This document shows positions 63,637 through 64,000 of a stretch of 64,000 nt of DNA, piece after piece. The notes below the pieces were generated by a model. That model searched no databases, was not told the origin of the DNA, and saw nothing but the letters and a program-made list of their open reading frames with translations. The stretch's first letter is position 1; every line of letters begins with the position of its first letter. This stretch comes from Neisseria perflava (lineage in GTDB: Bacteria; Pseudomonadota; Gammaproteobacteria; Burkholderiales; Neisseriaceae): positions 1,364,001 through 1,428,000 of the forward strand of contig NZ_CP136962.1 in NCBI RefSeq assembly GCF_002863305.2, written 5' to 3'. The position numbers and the translations under genes were made by a program.

Positions 63637-64000
63637 ATGAGTCGCGAAATGTTACAGCTGGCCGAAGCGCTGGCAAGTGAAAAAAACGTTGAAACGGAAG
63701 TCGTATTCAAAGCCCTTGAATTCGCCCTCTCTACTGCTGCTAAGAAAAAAGCCGACCGCGAGCACATGGACGTGCGTGTCGAAATCGACCGCGATACCGG
63801 CGAATACCAAACCTTCCGCCGCTGGCTGATTGTTGCCGATGAAGACTATACCTACCCCGACGTAGAAAAAACCATCGAGGAAATCCAAGAAGAAATTCCC
63901 GGCACCACCATCCAAATCGGCGAATACTACGAAGAGCAGCTGCCAAACGAAGGCTTCGGCCGCCAAGCAGCGCAAACAGCCAAACAAATCATTCTGCAAC
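63637..64000 (+). CDS. nusA: Transcription termination/antitermination factor NusA, N-terminal part
   Basis: NusA binds RNA polymerase and controls pausing, termination and antitermination. Only the first 121 residues are in the window, covering most of the NusA N-terminal domain (MSREMLQLAEALASEKN, and the FKALEFALSTAAKKK helix). TTGGAGATT precedes the ATG at 63637. It follows rimP in the universal rimP-nusA order; infB would be expected downstream. Confidence 0.95.
   Translation, partial: MSREMLQLAEALASEKNVETEVVFKALEFALSTAAKKKADREHMDVRVEIDRDTGEYQTFRRWLIVADEDYTYPDVEKTIEEIQEEIPGTTIQIGEYYEEQLPNEGFGRQAAQTAKQIILQ

Overview
The window is chromosomal DNA from a Neisseria species. The DNA uptake sequence AGGCCGTCTGAA occurs dozens of times, very often as inverted pairs that act as terminators, and the gene set is typically neisserial (DMP19, LdcA, pbpG, an Entner-Doudoroff cluster led by hexR). 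AG is the main uptake-sequence dialect. There are a few AT forms (near 22413) and GGTCGTCTGAA forms (near 27121 and 29348). This suggests a commensal of the subflava/flavescens/mucosa group rather than the meningococcus or gonococcus; that is an inference from dialect only. No rRNA, tRNA, CRISPR array, insertion sequence or prophage was found.

Layout. 1-26000 is ordinary core genome: the end of an asparaginase gene, tatD, an atypical Nramp transporter, prfA, pta, trmA, a zinc alcohol dehydrogenase, mutY, a lysozyme-inhibitor lipoprotein, the DNA-mimic DMP19, an M48 protease, pbpG, clpX, rhlE, acnB, an AlgZ-like sensor kinase divergent from argH, and fumC. 24157-33212 is an accessory uptake locus. 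It holds a TonB-dependent receptor that seems to lack its plug, and a Tat-exported binding protein with ABC permease and ATPase. An AT-rich OLD-family ATPase/TOPRIM nuclease gene splits this ABC operon and is flanked by an 18-bp direct repeat. A cadD-like gene sits inside a tandem duplication of the ATPase 3' end, next to two copies of a CCCTCTCCC hairpin element. An nnrS-like gene closes the locus.

33264-42191 encodes glucose catabolism. pgi, hexR, glk, pgl and zwf run leftward, edd and eda run rightward, and two HexR-like operators lie between zwf and edd. 42257-50850 is a membrane-stress/polyamine-type cluster: an SPFH-SHOCT protein, two DUF4178 zinc-ribbon membrane proteins flanking an AdoMet decarboxylase (SpeD), a Tat-exported FAD oxidoreductase, and a DUF350/YjfL-like protein. 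A divergent outer-membrane barrel gene interrupts it. No spermidine synthase gene is in the window.

51056-64000 is mostly core: a CPBP protease, a periplasmic cupin, an EamA transporter, argS, a hydrolase, a GNAT enzyme, tehB, rnhA, a HIT protein, ldcA, serC, rimP and the start of nusA. Between tehB and rnhA, bounded by a 12-bp direct repeat, lies an AT-rich cassette. It carries an orphan truncated EndoU toxin C-terminus, two related putative immunity genes and the tail of another gene, resembling a silent polymorphic-toxin cassette.
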